Counted from the first letter of the stretch, positions 8,389 to 19,328 are shown. The stretch: DNA of 64,000 nt from Oscillospiraceae bacterium (GCA_022650485.1 JALCPP010000001.1:248001-312000), one strand, 5' to 3'. Translations and numbers: made by a program. The notes: generated by a model not told the origin, from the sequence alone.

Positions 8389-9774
8389 ATGGAATATAAC
8401 GACATTCTGTCGAAGGTTAAAAAAATACATTTTATTGGAATCGGCGGTTCGGGTATGTGCCCGATTGCCGAAATTCTACTTCACCGGGGATTTGAATTGA
8501 CCGGTTCCGACATCAGTGAATCGGATACGCTGGAACGCGTTCGTTCCTACGGTATTCCTGTTTTTATGGGTCAGAAAGCAGAAAATATTAACGGTGCTGA
8601 GCTGGTGGTTTATTCTGCCGCTGTAAAACAGGATAACCCGGAGCTGGTAGCGGCTCGAGAACAAAATATTCCCGCAGTGGAACGTTCCGTCATGCTTGGA
8701 ATGGTAACGCGGCGTTACCGAAACGCTGTGGCTGTTTCCGGAACCCATGGAAAAACGACGACGACCGCCATGATCACCCAGATTCTTCTGGGAGCTGGGA
8801 AAGACCCTTCCGCCATCATAGGCGGCAAGCTTCCTCTTATCAAAGGAAACGGGCGTGTGGGCCATTCAGATACCATTGTGTGTGAAGCCTGCGAATACGT
8901 TGATACCTTTCTTCAGCTTTACCCATCCATTTCTGTTATTCTGAATATTGACAACGATCATCTGGACTATTTCGGTACCGTGGAGAACACAATTCATTCT
9001 TTCCATCGCTTTGCCGAACAGACCTCTCAGCTGATTGTGGCAAACGGGGATAATGAAAACACCAAAAAAGCGGTTGAGAATATTCAAGGCCGGGAAATTG
9101 TGACCTATGGTTTTGGGCATGATAATGATTATTACGCAGATGAAATCAGCGATTCCATGCGGGCACGCGAACAGTTCAGCGTCTTTCATCACGGTAAAAA
9201 GTTAACCCAAGTTGCACTGAGCGTTCCAGGCAAACATAACATCTACAATGCGTTGGCTGCCTTTGCAGTTGCAGATGCTTTGGGTGTGGACGCACCGATG
9301 ATTGCGGAACATCTGCATCGGTTTACCGGGGTTCACCGCCGGTTTGAACGTCTAGGCGAATTTGGGGGAGTGATGGTTGCGGACGATTTTGCCCACCACC
9401 CAACCGAGGTGGAGGCAACGTTGACCGCAGCAAAACACATGGGCTTTGCTCGCGTCTGGGCGGTTTTTCAGCCGCACACATATTCCAGGACTTATCTTCT
9501 TCTAAACGAATTTGCACAAGCACTTCAAATAGCGGACCGGGTGGTTCTGTCGGAAATTCTGGCGGTGCGTGAAACAAATACGTACAATATTTACGCAAAG
9601 GACCTTGCCGCAAAAATTCCAGGCAGTATCTGGTTTAAGACATTTGATGAAATTGCCGGTTATATGGTAGAAAATACAAAAGACGGAGACTTGATTTTGA
9701 CCCTTGGCGGCGGCGATGTTTATAAATGTGCAAATTTGATTGTTCAAAAACTTCAAGACAAATATGAAAAATAA
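8389..9774 (+). CDS. murC: UDP-N-acetylmuramate--L-alanine ligase
   Basis: Cytoplasmic ATP-dependent ligase of 461 residues that adds the first amino acid, L-alanine, to UDP-MurNAc in peptidoglycan synthesis. The N-terminal UDP-binding motif HFIGIGGSGMCPIAE, the P-loop VSGTHGKTTTTAM near residue 115, the central NIDNDHLDYF, and the C-terminal AVFQPHTYSRT with LTLGGGDVYK all match MurC; length is normal. AAGGAG lies eight bases ahead of the ATG. It stands alone, divergent from dpaAB, rather than in a dcw cluster. Confidence 0.97.
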   Translation: MEYNDILSKVKKIHFIGIGGSGMCPIAEILLHRGFELTGSDISESDTLERVRSYGIPVFMGQKAENINGAELVVYSAAVKQDNPELVAAREQNIPAVERSVMLGMVTRRYRNAVAVSGTHGKTTTTAMITQILLGAGKDPSAIIGGKLPLIKGNGRVGHSDTIVCEACEYVDTFLQLYPSISVILNIDNDHLDYFGTVENTIHSFHRFAEQTSQLIVANGDNENTKKAVENIQGREIVTYGFGHDNDYYADEISDSMRAREQFSVFHHGKKLTQVALSVPGKHNIYNALAAFAVADALGVDAPMIAEHLHRFTGVHRRFERLGEFGGVMVADDFAHHPTEVEATLTAAKHMGFARVWAVFQPHTYSRTYLLLNEFAQALQIADRVVLSEILAVRETNTYNIYAKDLAAKIPGSIWFKTFDEIAGYMVENTKDGDLILTLGGGDVYKCANLIVQKLQDKYEK

Positions 9775-9873
9775 GACTTGGATTCCTGTTATAACCGTAC
9801 AAACAGCAGACTGAATGTTTGAGCAAAACGGTATTTCAGATCAACCTGTTTCAACACAAGTTACGATACAAAT

Positions 9874-9910
9874 GCAGCACTCTCCCTTACAATGAAAGGG
9901 AGAGTGCTGC
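9874..9910 (+). terminator. Long hairpin downstream of murC
   Basis: GCAGCACTCTCCCTT (9874-9888) pairs perfectly with AAGGGAGAGTGCTGC (9896-9910), a 15-bp stem with a seven-base loop. It is about 100 bases after the murC stop. No good U-tract follows on either strand, so it is a probable rather than certain terminator. Apart from this and the next hairpin, the gap 9775-10043 shows nothing recognisable. Confidence 0.5.
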
Positions 9911-9992
9911 ATTATGTTACCGAGAGTCTAAAATTTTACAATAATAATGCTATGTTTGCTTTTTTCGGCGCATGATTTGCTGCATGGGAAAA

Positions 9993-10015
9993 GGCCATGG
10001 CGATTCGCCATGGCC
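9993..10015 (-). terminator. Intrinsic terminator of the araBAD operon
   Basis: GGCCATGGC and GCCATGGCC (9993-10001 and 10007-10015) form a nine-bp stem with a five-base loop. On the minus strand the stem is followed by TTTTCCC. It lies 28 bases after the araD stop. Confidence 0.75.
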
Positions 10016-10043
10016 AGGGAAAAAATATGGAAAAAAGCTCTTG

Positions 10044-10739
10044 TTATCCATTTTGTCCGTAATAAGCGTGAGCCCCATGTTTGCGCAAGAAGTGTTTGTC
10101 AAGCAGCTCCTGCTGCATCGGTTTCGCCGGAGCAGCGGCAATCTGCCGCGTATGCCATGCCATCATGGCTAATTCTTCCAACACGACGGAATTATGCACC
10201 GCTTCGCAGCAATCTTTGCCCCAGGTAAATGGCCCGTGAGAATGCACCAGAACGGCAGGGATATCGGCGGGGTCTTTTCCTTTAAAAGTTTTCACAATTA
10301 CATTTCCGGTTTCTGCTTCATAGGCACCCTTGATTTCTTCCGGAGTCATTTTTCTGGTACAGGGAATCGGCCCGTAAAAATAGTCGCCGTGCGTCGTTCC
10401 ATAAGCCGGAATGGACTGCCCAGCCTGTGCCCAGATCGTTGCCCAGCGGGAATGAGTATGGACGATTCCTCCGATTGAAGAAAAGTTTCGATACAGAACA
10501 CAGTGTGTCGGCGTATCGGAAGAAGGATTAAGTTGACCTTCGACCTTTTCCCCATTCAGATTTACCACAACCATGTCCTTTGGTTTGAGCCTGTCATATT
10601 CTACGCCGGAGGGTTTAATGACAAACAGCCCTGATTTCCGGTCGATTCCGGAAACATTTCCCCATGTGAATACCACCAGATTGTGGGCAGGAAGCTGACG
10701 GTTTGCCTCACAAACCTGTTCCTTTAATTCTTCCAGCAT
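10044..10739 (-). CDS. araD: L-ribulose-5-phosphate 4-epimerase
   Basis: Zinc-dependent class II aldolase-family enzyme, 231 residues, that converts L-ribulose 5-phosphate into D-xylulose 5-phosphate, feeding arabinose into the pentose phosphate pathway. [10 protein letters not shown], the phosphate-site KPSGVEYD, zinc histidines in [11 protein letters not shown] (HTH) and a third in VLVHSHGPF are all present. Last gene of araBAD, 20 bases after araA; AAAGGATG precedes the ATG. Length is that of the family. Confidence 0.96.
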   Translation of the reverse strand: MLEELKEQVCEANRQLPAHNLVVFTWGNVSGIDRKSGLFVIKPSGVEYDRLKPKDMVVVNLNGEKVEGQLNPSSDTPTHCVLYRNFSSIGGIVHTHSRWATIWAQAGQSIPAYGTTHGDYFYGPIPCTRKMTPEEIKGAYEAETGNVIVKTFKGKDPADIPAVLVHSHGPFTWGKDCCEAVHNSVVLEELAMMAWHTRQIAAAPAKPMQQELLDKHFLRKHGAHAYYGQNG

Positions 10740-10759
10740 TTAGAATCATCCTTTCCGGA

Positions 10760-12241
10760 TTACTTTTTGAGCTTCCAGACCAGATCGTTCCAGGTCAACT
10801 CCTTGCGAAGTTCGTTGATCTTGGTTTCCCTGCCGATATGAATAAACTCAATATCCATGATTTCAGCAAAATCACGCAGTTCTTCCGCTGTAAGCGAATA
10901 ACTGATAACAGAATGGTGAGCACCGCCCGCGTAAATCCACGCTTCCGCGGAAGTCTGAAGATTCGGGAGCGGTTTCCAGAGAACGGCTGCCACCGGAAGG
11001 TTCGGCATTTCGTGAATCTGCTTTTGACATTCCACATCATTTACAATCATACGGAACCGGTCGCCCATATCAATGATTGTTGCAAGCACAGCCGGACCGG
11101 ACTTTGCTTTGAAGGTCAGGCGTGCCGGGTCTTCGCGGTCTCCGATTCCAAGAGGAACCACCTTGATTTTGGGGCGTTCCGCTGCGACAGTCGGGCATAC
11201 CTCCAGCATATGGGAACCCATATTCATGCCGCATGCCGGGTCAAAGTTGTAAGTGTAATCCTCCATAAACGCTGTGCCGCCGGTACAATCGGCCGTCATG
11301 AGTTTCATAATGCGGCAGAGCGCTGCGGTTTTCCAGTCGCCCTCCCCTGCAAATCCGTAGCCCAGGCGCATCAAATCCTGTGCGGCAAGGCCGGGCAGCT
11401 GGCGGAGCTGCTGTAAATCCTGGAAATTGGTATGAAAAGCACCAAATTTTTCTGATTCCATGAATTTGCGAAGCGCCACTTCTTCCCGCGCCTGATAGCG
11501 TACGGCTTCAAGACGATCCGTTGCCATATCGTAAACTTCTGCGTATTGTTCCATCTGGGCGTCAATTTCATCCTCGGTGACGGCTTCCACCAGGCGGATC
11601 AGATCGCCGACACCGTAATGGTCAACCTGCCATCCGAATTTGATGTGTGCCTCAACCTTATCGCCGTCCGTCACAGCCACTTCACGCATATTATCACTGA
11701 TGCGGAGCACGCGCAGCCTGCGGCTTTCAAACGCACCCACCGCCGCACGCATCCAGCGGCCCATACGGTCACGCATTTTGGCATCCTTCCAGTAACCGGA
11801 AATTACCTTCTGCGGAATGCGCATACGCGCCAGAATAAATCCATGCTCCCTGTCACCGTGAGCAGACTGATTCAAATTCATAAAGTCCATGTCGATGCTG
11901 TCCCACGGAATGTCGCGATTGAATTGTGTATTGATGTGAAGCAGCGGTTTCTGCAGGACAGAAAAACCGCGAATCCACATTTTTGACGGAGAAAAGGTGT
12001 GCATCCAGGTAATAATTCCCGCGCACTGGGGGGCATTATTTGCTTCTGTAATCACCTGATAGATTTCATCGGAATTGCGCACCACAGGCTTAAAAACCAA
12101 GGTGCATGGAATGGATGGGTCCGTGTTCCACTCGTCTACCATCGTTTTGGAATGCTGATCAACGGTTTTCAGTACATCGTCCCCGTAAAGATCCTGGCTG
12201 CCAACCACAAACCAGAATTCATATTTTTTTAAAGCTGCCAT
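10760..12241 (-). CDS. araA: L-arabinose isomerase
   Basis: Manganese-dependent isomerase of 493 residues that interconverts L-arabinose and L-ribulose. The N-terminus EFWFVVGSQDLYGDD, CAGIITWMHTFSPSKMWI and the metal-binding GEGDWKTAALCR and MEDYTYNFD segments are diagnostic. A GGAGG site lies six bases before the ATG. It is in an operon with araB upstream (37-base gap) and araD downstream. Confidence 0.97.
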   Translation of the reverse strand: MAALKKYEFWFVVGSQDLYGDDVLKTVDQHSKTMVDEWNTDPSIPCTLVFKPVVRNSDEIYQVITEANNAPQCAGIITWMHTFSPSKMWIRGFSVLQKPLLHINTQFNRDIPWDSIDMDFMNLNQSAHGDREHGFILARMRIPQKVISGYWKDAKMRDRMGRWMRAAVGAFESRRLRVLRISDNMREVAVTDGDKVEAHIKFGWQVDHYGVGDLIRLVEAVTEDEIDAQMEQYAEVYDMATDRLEAVRYQAREEVALRKFMESEKFGAFHTNFQDLQQLRQLPGLAAQDLMRLGYGFAGEGDWKTAALCRIMKLMTADCTGGTAFMEDYTYNFDPACGMNMGSHMLEVCPTVAAERPKIKVVPLGIGDREDPARLTFKAKSGPAVLATIIDMGDRFRMIVNDVECQKQIHEMPNLPVAAVLWKPLPNLQTSAEAWIYAGGAHHSVISYSLTAEELRDFAEIMDIEFIHIGRETKINELRKELTWNDLVWKLKK

Positions 12242-12278
12242 ATGTAGCCTCCGTTTATTCCAAATTTGAAGAATTGCT

Positions 12279-13940
12279 TTAATGATTTTCTTTTATGGAT
12301 TTCAGGCGCTTCATCACATCATTTTTGCCACGGCCAAAATAGTCATGCAGGATACGATATTCCCGGAACAGCGCATTATATCGTTTTGAGTTTTCGGGGA
12401 TTGGATCATAGATGGTGTCTTTGATTTTTCCCATTGCGCGAGCTGCGTCAAACACGCTGTCATAGCCGCCGGCTTCCTTTCCCGCAGCAACAGAAGCAAA
12501 AATTGCGGAGCCGAGCGCAGGTCCTTGAAGGGAACCCGCGATCTTCACGGGCATTTGAATCACATCAGCATAAATCTGCATGGTCATCGGATCCTTCTGC
12601 GAAATTCCACCAGAAGCGAAAAATTCTTCGACCGGAACGCCATGTTCACGGTAATTTTCAATAATCATGCGTGTGCCGTAGGCGGTTGCCTCAATTAACG
12701 CACGATAAATTTCCTCCGGCTTGGTCTGGAGCGTCATGCCCACCATCATACCGCTCAGATCAACGTCGACCAAAACCGAACGGTTTCCGTTCCACCAATC
12801 AAGCGCAAGCAGTCCGCTTTGCCCAGGACGCAGCCGTTCTGCTTTTTCCCGCAGATACTGATGAATGTTTTTGTTTTGCCGCTGCGCCTCCGCACGATAG
12901 GAAGCCGGCAGGCAGTTGTCGATAAACCACGCAAAATGGTCCCCAACACAGGACTGTCCGGCTTCATAGCCAAAATAGCCCGGCATGACACCGTCTTCCA
13001 CTACACCGCACATTCCCGGAACCTGATGTTCCTCTTTTCCCATCATAATATGGCAGGTAGAAGTTCCCATAATAGCAAGCATTTTGGACGGCCCGTCTAT
13101 TCCAACCGCAGGCACACACACATGTGCGTCCACATTGCCGACAGCGACCGCGGTACCTTCCCTTAGACCGGTGAGCTTTGCCGCTGCCGAGGTTAGTGTG
13201 CCCGCCCTGTTTCCAAGCGGAAGAATATTTTTAGAAAGCTTTTCTTCCACCACATGCTCAAGCTTCGGATGTAGGGCCTTGAAAAAATCGCTGGAGGGAT
13301 AACCCGAACGCTTATTCCAAATTTCCTTGTAGCCCGCTGTGCAGGAATTGCGGGTTTCTTTTCCGCAAAGCTGCCAGATAATCCAGTCCGCCGCTTCGAT
13401 AAAACGGTCCATCGCGTCATAGATTTCCGGGTCTTCTTCAACAATCTGCATGATTTTTGGAATGGCCCATTCCGAAGAAATTTTCCCCCCATAGTTTTGC
13501 AGCCACGGTTCGTGCCTTGCCGCCGCAATGTCATTCAGGCGGTTTGCCTGATCCTGCGCGGCGTGGTGTTTCCAGAGCTTTACATAGGCGTGCGGTCGGT
13601 TTTTATACGCCGGAAGAAAGCTTAACGGTGTTCCATCCGATTTGACCGGTAAAACGGTGCAGGCTGTAAAATCCGTTCCAATTCCGATTACATCATCCGG
13701 AGATACACCGGATTTCTTCAGGACCGCCGGAACTGTCTCGGCCAGCACATCAATATAATCCTGCGGGTCCTGCAGAGCCCAATCATGGCCGAGCGGTGTT
13801 CCGTCCGGCAGAGCTTGATCCATGACCGCATGCGGATACTCATAAACAGAAGAAGCAAGTTCCTTTCCGGTCTGAATCTCCACTAGAACCGCCCGGCCGG
13901 AAAGTGTGCCATAGTCAATTCCTACTGTATATTTCGACAT
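12279..13940 (-). CDS. araB: Ribulokinase
   Basis: FGGY-family kinase, about 553 residues, that phosphorylates L-ribulose at O5. The ATP-binding start [15 protein letters not shown], the central [14 protein letters not shown] and the FGGY-type [16 protein letters not shown] plus [12 protein letters not shown] motifs support the call. The ATG at 13940 is chosen over an in-frame one at 13973 because GAGG sits eight bases before it and because the upstream codons overlap the AraR operator at 13961-13975. First gene of araBAD. Confidence 0.95.
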   Translation of the reverse strand: MSKYTVGIDYGTLSGRAVLVEIQTGKELASSVYEYPHAVMDQALPDGTPLGHDWALQDPQDYIDVLAETVPAVLKKSGVSPDDVIGIGTDFTACTVLPVKSDGTPLSFLPAYKNRPHAYVKLWKHHAAQDQANRLNDIAAARHEPWLQNYGGKISSEWAIPKIMQIVEEDPEIYDAMDRFIEAADWIIWQLCGKETRNSCTAGYKEIWNKRSGYPSSDFFKALHPKLEHVVEEKLSKNILPLGNRAGTLTSAAAKLTGLREGTAVAVGNVDAHVCVPAVGIDGPSKMLAIMGTSTCHIMMGKEEHQVPGMCGVVEDGVMPGYFGYEAGQSCVGDHFAWFIDNCLPASYRAEAQRQNKNIHQYLREKAERLRPGQSGLLALDWWNGNRSVLVDVDLSGMMVGMTLQTKPEEIYRALIEATAYGTRMIIENYREHGVPVEEFFASGGISQKDPMTMQIYADVIQMPVKIAGSLQGPALGSAIFASVAAGKEAGGYDSVFDAARAMGKIKDTIYDPIPENSKRYNALFREYRILHDYFGRGKNDVMKRLKSIKENH

Positions 13941-13960
13941 AACAACATCCTCTATCAAGA

Positions 13961-13975
13961 AATGTACGTACAACT
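13961..13975. promoter_or_regulatory. AraR-like operator in front of araB
   Basis: AATGTACGTACAACT contains the palindrome TGTACGTACA and closely matches the AraR consensus ATTTGTACGTACAAAT known from Bacillus. It lies about 21 bases before the araB ATG and downstream of araR. I see no clear -35/-10 pair around it, so it might act as a roadblock or overlap a weak promoter. Confidence 0.75.
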
Positions 13976-13985
13976 TTGTTGAAAA

Positions 13986-14009
13986 CAGAAAGGCCTTTCA
14001 GCCTGTTTC
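13986..14009 (-). terminator. Possible terminator after araR
   Basis: On the minus strand CAGAAA-CA-GGC pairs with GCC-TTTCTG (two-base bulge) and is followed by TTTTC. It would separate araR from araBAD, consistent with the operator sitting just downstream. The stem is imperfect. Confidence 0.45.
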
Positions 14010-14019
14010 TGCCTTTTGC

Positions 14020-15096
14020 CTACGCCAGCGTTCTGACGGACTTGCGTGTTACAATCGTCGGTTCAAAATCAACCGTAGCTTTAAATGTATGATCCTGTAT
14101 CAGGTGCAGAAGGTTTTCCGCCGCGACTTTTCCCAGCACATTCATCGGATGAGCGACAGAGGTAAGAGGAATCTCACAAAGCTCGGCAAGATCGGAATTA
14201 TCAAAACTTACCAGAGACAGATCATCCGGAACTGCGATGCCGTTCTTTTTCATAATGTCCACCATTTGCATGGCAATTTCATCGTTATAGCAAATTAGAG
14301 CGGTGCAGTCCTTGACACGCCGCAGGATAATTTCCGGAAACTGTGTCAGGTCTGGGATATCCTCCGTAGAATACCAGAGCACATTTTCATCATGAATCTC
14401 ATACCCCGCTTTCAGCAGAGCATCTAAATACCCGGCATAGCGCAAATGCCCCTGGTGGTCATCCGACTTGAAAATTCCCGCAATCCGCTTGTGGCCCGCA
14501 TTGATGAGGTGCTGCGCGGCAATTTGGCCAGCCATGCGGTCGTTCATGGATACATGTGGTATCTTAATGCCCGGATAGGTACTGTTAATAAACAACACCG
14601 GAATTCTTTGCCGTTGGATTTCCTCATAAATTTTAAAGTTTGGATTTGGCAGGCCGCTTTGGGTCGGTTCAATAATCATCCCGTCCACGCCTTTTTCCAA
14701 CATAGAGCGCAGGACTCTGCTTTCGTTCTGAACCTTGTTGTGTGTAAATGTAAGCTGCATGGAGTAACCGGCCGTTGTCAGTACGTTTTCAATTCCACGG
14801 ATAATCTGAGGAAAAATGTATGCGCCCACATAAGTAGTGGCCACACCGATGGTCATGGTGGGTTCCCGCTTGGCAGATGCGTTGAAAATGATATAGGTAC
14901 CGCTGCCCTGCCGGCTCTCAAGATATTTGTCCTGTACCAGAATATTGATTGCCTGCCGAACCGTCTGCCTGCTGATCCCGAACATGGAGCCCAGCTCGTT
15001 TTCGGAATACAGCTTTTCACCGTATTTGAGTTCTCCCATTTCGATTTTATTTTTGATCCAAGTAACCAGAGTCATATATTTGGGCATTTCCATCAC
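14020..15096 (-). CDS. araR: AraR-type arabinose repressor (GntR DNA-binding domain, LacI sensor domain)
   Basis: Regulator of about 358 residues with the hybrid layout of AraR. Residues 10-75 are a GntR-family winged helix (ELGSMFGISRQTVRQAINIL; QGSGTYI), and from about residue 80 a LacI/periplasmic-binding-type sensor follows (IGVATTYVGAYIFPQIIRGIE; AAQHLINAGHKRIAGIF; CYNDEIAMQMV; SFDNSDLAELCEIPLTSV). In Bacillus such proteins repress ara genes until L-arabinose binds. The position between the transporter and araBAD, and the matching operators, support this. The start may be the GTG at 15096 or the adjacent ATG at 15093. Confidence 0.93.
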   Translation of the reverse strand: MMEMPKYMTLVTWIKNKIEMGELKYGEKLYSENELGSMFGISRQTVRQAINILVQDKYLESRQGSGTYIIFNASAKREPTMTIGVATTYVGAYIFPQIIRGIENVLTTAGYSMQLTFTHNKVQNESRVLRSMLEKGVDGMIIEPTQSGLPNPNFKIYEEIQRQRIPVLFINSTYPGIKIPHVSMNDRMAGQIAAQHLINAGHKRIAGIFKSDDHQGHLRYAGYLDALLKAGYEIHDENVLWYSTEDIPDLTQFPEIILRRVKDCTALICYNDEIAMQMVDIMKKNGIAVPDDLSLVSFDNSDLAELCEIPLTSVAHPMNVLGKVAAENLLHLIQDHTFKATVDFEPTIVTRKSVRTLA

Positions 15097-15139
15097 AGTG
15101 CTGCCTTCCTTTTCGTTATGTTTTAGATATTCCTGAATT

Positions 15140-15169
15140 ATGATACAAGGATCTACTCTCAGTTGTCAA
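15140..15169 (-). promoter_or_regulatory. Promoter of araR
   Basis: Minus-strand TTGACA (15169-15164), 18-base spacer, TATCAT (15145-15140). It lies in the gap between the permease gene and araR, so araR can be transcribed separately from the transporter. No AraR box overlaps it. Confidence 0.6.
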
Positions 15170-15196
15170 TATAGTTGAACAGCACTGGCAAATGAA

Positions 15197-16381
15197 TCAA
15201 GAAGCCTTTTTTTTCGAAATCAAGTCGATTGTGACTGCACCCAGAAGGACAAGACCCTTTACGACTCTCTGAATATCGACCGACCAGCCAATCAGTGACA
15301 TACCATTGTTCAGCACGCCCATGATCAGAGCACCGACAACCGCGCCGATAATGGTACCGCTTCCGCCAAGCGCGGCAGCGCCGCCTATGTAACAGGCTGC
15401 GATCGCATCAAGCTCAAATCCTTCGCCGGCTTTCGGTGTGGCCGAAGCATTTCTGGCGGAAAGGACAATGCCGGCTAAAGCACTCATCAGGCCCATACTC
15501 ACATAAATCCAGAACATCACTCTCTGGGTTTTGATGCCGGAAAGCTTTGCCGCCTTCGCGTTGCCTCCCACAGCATAAATTTGGCGCCCGGGAACTGTGT
15601 TGTTGGTAATGAAGGTGTAAATTATAATCAATACCAGCATCAGTGCAAGAACGACCGGAAGTCCATTGTAACAGGCAAGCTTGATGGTAAAGAAATTAAT
15701 AATAAAGATGATAATAACAAGTTTTAAAATTTCCTGCCACGCGGCCGGCACTTCGAATCCATAGGATTTTTTCTTGTTAATGGAACGGATTTCCATGTAA
15801 ATAACAATCAGGGAAGCAATTACGCCGACCAGAATGGAAAGCAGTTCAACCTTCTGACCGCCGATATAGGTATAAATTTCAGGAAGATAGCCCGCACCAA
15901 TCTGTACATAACCTGTTGGCAGCGGGCCCTTTGTCTGACCGCCGAGAATAACCATGGTAAGCCCGCGAAAGACCAGCATGTTTGCAAGAGTCACGACGAA
16001 TGCCGGAACATTCAGGTACGCGATAAAAAATCCCTGCCACGCTCCAATCAGAAGGCCGCACAGCAAAATCATCAAAAACGACACGGCAATTGGAAGATGA
16101 AAGTCTAAAACCATAATGGCACAGGCGGCGCCGGTAAAAGCAACCACGGAGCCAACGGAAAGGTCCACATTGCCGGTTAATACACACAGCAGCATGCCGA
16201 CTGCAAGAATAACGACATAGCTGTTTTGCATAATCAGATTGTTAACATTCATTGAGCTGATATTTTTACCGCCTGAAAGCAAACTAAAGATAAAATAAAT
16301 CAAAATAAGAGCAATCAGCATCCCGTATTGCTTTGCATCTATACTTCCGGATTTTTTCTTTGCAAGCTTTGAATGGCTCAT
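15197..16381 (-). CDS. mmsB: Multiple-monosaccharide ABC transporter permease (GguB/MmsB type)
   Basis: Inner-membrane permease of 394 residues in the ribose/xylose permease family. The family motifs [33 protein letters not shown] and [14 protein letters not shown] plus [20 protein letters not shown] are visible, with about ten hydrophobic helices. The extra loop with [12 protein letters not shown] between helices is typical of the GguB/XylH subgroup. Its start overlaps the end of the ATPase gene by four bases. Given the neighbours, L-arabinose is the likely main substrate; this is inference. Confidence 0.92.
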   Translation of the reverse strand: MSHSKLAKKKSGSIDAKQYGMLIALILIYFIFSLLSGGKNISSMNVNNLIMQNSYVVILAVGMLLCVLTGNVDLSVGSVVAFTGAACAIMVLDFHLPIAVSFLMILLCGLLIGAWQGFFIAYLNVPAFVVTLANMLVFRGLTMVILGGQTKGPLPTGYVQIGAGYLPEIYTYIGGQKVELLSILVGVIASLIVIYMEIRSINKKKSYGFEVPAAWQEILKLVIIIFIINFFTIKLACYNGLPVVLALMLVLIIIYTFITNNTVPGRQIYAVGGNAKAAKLSGIKTQRVMFWIYVSMGLMSALAGIVLSARNASATPKAGEGFELDAIAACYIGGAAALGGSGTIIGAVVGALIMGVLNNGMSLIGWSVDIQRVVKGLVLLGAVTIDLISKKKAS

Positions 16382-17934
16382 ATCGCCTGCTTCTCCCTTC
16401 TGGTATGTGACATAATGATTTTCATAATCATTTCCTGGGAAAAATCTTTTTTATCCAATTCACCAGCTATTTCGCCCTGATTCAGAACATAAATCCTGTC
16501 GCAGACACCGAGCAGTTCCGGCATCTCGGAGGAAATGAAGATAACCGCCTTACCTGCTTTTGCAAGGCTGTTGATAATCTCATAAATTTCATATTTTGCA
16601 CCTACATCGATTCCGCGTGTCGGTTCATCCAAAATCAAGACATCGGGGTTGGCAAGAATCCATTTGGAGAGAACGACTTTCTGTTGGTTTCCGCCGGAAA
16701 GCGACCCTGTAATCTGTTTAATAGAATTTGCTTTAATATTGAGCTTTCCACGGTATTCTTCAGCAGCTACGATTTCTTCGTTCCGATCAATAACCCAATG
16801 ACGGGAAAATCGGTCTCTCAGACTGGAGAGCGTCATGTTCCAGCGAACATCGTTGATTAGAACCAGCCCGTAATTTTTCCGGTCTTCCGAAGCATAGGCA
16901 ATCCCGTTGCGGATTGCCTCCTGGACATCGTGCAAAACCAGTTTCTTTCCGTCTTTATAAATCTCTCCAGAAATTTTGCTTCCGTAAGATTTTCCGAAAA
17001 TGCTCATTGCAAGCTCTGTGCGCCCAGCACCCATTAGTCCCGCAAAACCGACAACCTCGCCCTTTCTGACATTGAAATTGACATCTTTAAGCATAACACG
17101 TTCAGAATCGTCCGGATGGTGTACCGTCCAGTTTTTGACTTCGAACGCAACGTCGCCCAGCTCGCTTTCGCGGGGCGGATAGCGGTTGGTCAGTTCACGG
17201 CCGACCATCCCTTTAATGATCCGGTCCTCGTTCAGGTCATCCTGCCCTTTTTTCAGCGTTTCAATTGTTTTACCGTCGCGGATTACGGTAATGCTGTCCG
17301 CTACCTGGCTCAGTTCGTTCAGTTTATGAGAAATCATAATGCAGGTAATGCCGCGTTTCTTCAGCCCCAGTATAATATTGAGCAGCTTTTTGCTGTCTTC
17401 ATCATTCAGAGAAGCGGTCGGTTCGTCCAGAATCAGCAACTCTACTTTTTTTGCCAGGGCTTTCGCAATTTCTACCAGCTGTTGCTTGCCAACACTCAGT
17501 TTATTAACCGGTAGATTTACATTTTCGCCGGAAAGGCCGACTTTTTCCAGAATCTCTTTCGACCGTCGTCTTGTCTGGCTCCAATCGATCACATTTTTAA
17601 TATTTGTAATTTCATTGCCGAGAAATACATTTTCCGCAATCGAAAGATAAGGGCTTAAGGCAAGCTCCTGATGGATAATAACAATCCCTTTTCGTTCACT
17701 GTCCCTGATATCGCGGAATTTACATTCCTTGCCGTTATAAATAATTTTACCGGAATAATCGCCATAGGGGTAAACAGCGGACAATATGTTCATTAGGGTG
17801 GATTTTCCTGCTCCATTTTCCCCGCAAAGAGCATGAATCTCGCCTCGTTCCACCGTAAGGTTGACATCGTCCAAGGCTTTTACCCCGGAAAATTCCTTTG
17901 TGATATGTTTCATTTCCAGGATGACATCAGCCAT
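16378..17934 (-). CDS. mmsA: Multiple-monosaccharide ABC transporter ATP-binding protein (GguA/MmsA type)
   Basis: Tandem ABC ATPase, about 518 residues. The first domain has a full Walker A (GENGAGKST), signature LSVGKQQ and Walker [12 protein letters not shown]; the second has a degenerate Walker A (GLMGAGRTE), signature LSGGNQQKV and [14 protein letters not shown], the usual arrangement for sugar importers of this class. The ATG at 17934 has GAGG eight bases upstream and is preferred to the GTG at 17943. It lies between the binding-protein gene and the permease gene and powers uptake at the cytoplasmic face. Confidence 0.93.
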   Translation of the reverse strand: MADVILEMKHITKEFSGVKALDDVNLTVERGEIHALCGENGAGKSTLMNILSAVYPYGDYSGKIIYNGKECKFRDIRDSERKGIVIIHQELALSPYLSIAENVFLGNEITNIKNVIDWSQTRRRSKEILEKVGLSGENVNLPVNKLSVGKQQLVEIAKALAKKVELLILDEPTASLNDEDSKKLLNIILGLKKRGITCIMISHKLNELSQVADSITVIRDGKTIETLKKGQDDLNEDRIIKGMVGRELTNRYPPRESELGDVAFEVKNWTVHHPDDSERVMLKDVNFNVRKGEVVGFAGLMGAGRTELAMSIFGKSYGSKISGEIYKDGKKLVLHDVQEAIRNGIAYASEDRKNYGLVLINDVRWNMTLSSLRDRFSRHWVIDRNEEIVAAEEYRGKLNIKANSIKQITGSLSGGNQQKVVLSKWILANPDVLILDEPTRGIDVGAKYEIYEIINSLAKAGKAVIFISSEMPELLGVCDRIYVLNQGEIAGELDKKDFSQEMIMKIIMSHTRREKQAI

Positions 17935-18015
17935 GCTACGCACCTCGCTCCTGTTGTATTAATAATTTGAGCGACAGTTGTGACACTGCCGCCCAAACTT
18001 TCAATCTTAAACAAA

Positions 18016-19152
18016 TCAGGAAATATCAGATTCCTTATAATACTCGGAATCAATCAACTCTTTTTGGATATTTTCCTTTGTGATTGCAACAGGCGTGCAC
18101 AGATAAGACGGGACAACCAGTTTCCCGTTGTTGTAGGATTTAGTGTCGTTAATTTCCGGCTCTTTGCCCTCCATCACGGCCTGAACCATGGTAACACACT
18201 TTGACGCAAGCAAACGGGTATCCTTAAAGACCGTCATGGTTTGTTTGCCGGATTTGATATTTTTAATCGCCATTGTTTCAGCGTCCTGGCCGGTAATGAC
18301 AGGCCACTTTGTGCCTACCTTGTAGCCTGCACCTTCCAGAGCGGCTGCAATACCATAAGAAATACCGTCAAACGGGCTCAGAATAACATCAACATTTTTA
18401 CCGGTGCTGTAATAGCCGGACAAAATGTTTTCCATCCTTTTCTGAGCGCTTTCCTGCGACCAGCGCAGAGTGCAAATCTTGTCAAAATCAGTTTGACCTG
18501 AAACAACGTTCAGCTTTCCATTGTCTATATAGGGCTGAAGGACTTCCATGGCACCGGTGTTGAGGAAGTGCGCGTTGTTATCATCCGGGGAACCCGCAAA
18601 CAATTCGATGTTGAAGGGTCCCTTTCCTTCTTTTAAGCCCATTTTTTCTTCTATGTATGTACCAATCAGTGTGCCGACACCCTTGTTATCGAAAGTTGCG
18701 TAGTAAGAAACTGCATCAGTATCCATAAGCAGACGGTCATATGCAATAACCGGAATATTATTTTTCTTGGCTTCTGCAAGGGCATTTACCAAAGCACTGG
18801 AATCAATGGAGGCTACTACCAGGCACTTTGCGCCGCCTGTAATCATATTCTCAATCTGAGAAACCTGCGCCTGAACATCGTCTTCCGCATACTGCAGGTC
18901 AACGGTATAGCCCAGTTTTTCCAATTGGGCTTTCATGTTGTTCCCATCGCGAATCCAACGTTCAGAGGATTTGGTCGGCATAGCAACACCGACTTTTTGA
19001 CCTTTTGCCGCCCCGGAAGGCTGCACTTTGTCAGAAGCAGCAGGCTGGGCATTCGCCGCCTGCGATGTGCTCGGTGCCGAGTCACACGCCGTGGTTGCCA
19101 AAAGCATACATGCTGCAAGAACAATCGCCATCAGTCTTTTGGTCCTTTTCAT
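18016..19152 (-). CDS. chvE: ChvE-type sugar-binding lipoprotein
   Basis: Periplasmic-binding-type protein of 378 residues, exported and lipid-anchored. The signal peptide [23 protein letters not shown] ends in a lipobox-like TTAC, followed by an Ala/Ser/Pro linker. The mature part starts [20 protein letters not shown] and continues [35 protein letters not shown] and [13 protein letters not shown], a near match to the ChvE sugar-binding family (arabinose, galactose, xylose, glucose). First gene of the transporter operon, under a strong promoter flanked by two palindromic operators. Specificity for arabinose is inferred from context. Confidence 0.92.
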   Translation of the reverse strand: MKRTKRLMAIVLAACMLLATTACDSAPSTSQAANAQPAASDKVQPSGAAKGQKVGVAMPTKSSERWIRDGNNMKAQLEKLGYTVDLQYAEDDVQAQVSQIENMITGGAKCLVVASIDSSALVNALAEAKKNNIPVIAYDRLLMDTDAVSYYATFDNKGVGTLIGTYIEEKMGLKEGKGPFNIELFAGSPDDNNAHFLNTGAMEVLQPYIDNGKLNVVSGQTDFDKICTLRWSQESAQKRMENILSGYYSTGKNVDVILSPFDGISYGIAAALEGAGYKVGTKWPVITGQDAETMAIKNIKSGKQTMTVFKDTRLLASKCVTMVQAVMEGKEPEINDTKSYNNGKLVVPSYLCTPVAITKENIQKELIDSEYYKESDIS

Positions 19153-19214
19153 TCTCTCTCGCTCCTTACATGTTATTAGAACAACTTTTTATAAAACCGC
19201 AATTTACAGCGGAA

Positions 19215-19237
19215 ATATAACATGTATACAGTTATAT
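19215..19237. promoter_or_regulatory. Palindromic operator-like site downstream of the transporter promoter
   Basis: ATATAAC-A-TGTATAC-A-GTTATAT is a near-perfect 23-base palindrome beginning about 20 bases after the expected transcription start. The core TGTATACA resembles an AraR half-site pair but the flanks differ from the AraR consensus, so a different repressor is possible. Confidence 0.5.
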
Positions 19238-19264
19238 TTTGATATACGCTCCATTTGTATTTAC

Positions 19265-19293
19265 AATATACATTAAATCATTGAACATGTCAA
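19265..19293 (-). promoter_or_regulatory. Sigma-A promoter of the sugar transporter operon
   Basis: Minus-strand TTGACA (19293-19288), exact 17-base spacer, TATATT (19270-19265). Near-consensus and about 110 bases ahead of the binding-protein ATG. Confidence 0.8.
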
Positions 19294-19328
19294 TATAAAT
19301 TTCGTTATTTTTAAATATAAATTCATAT

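Noticed and set aside
14446-15126. A 226-codon open frame on the plus strand
   Set aside because: Antisense to araR, with no ribosome site or recognisable domain.
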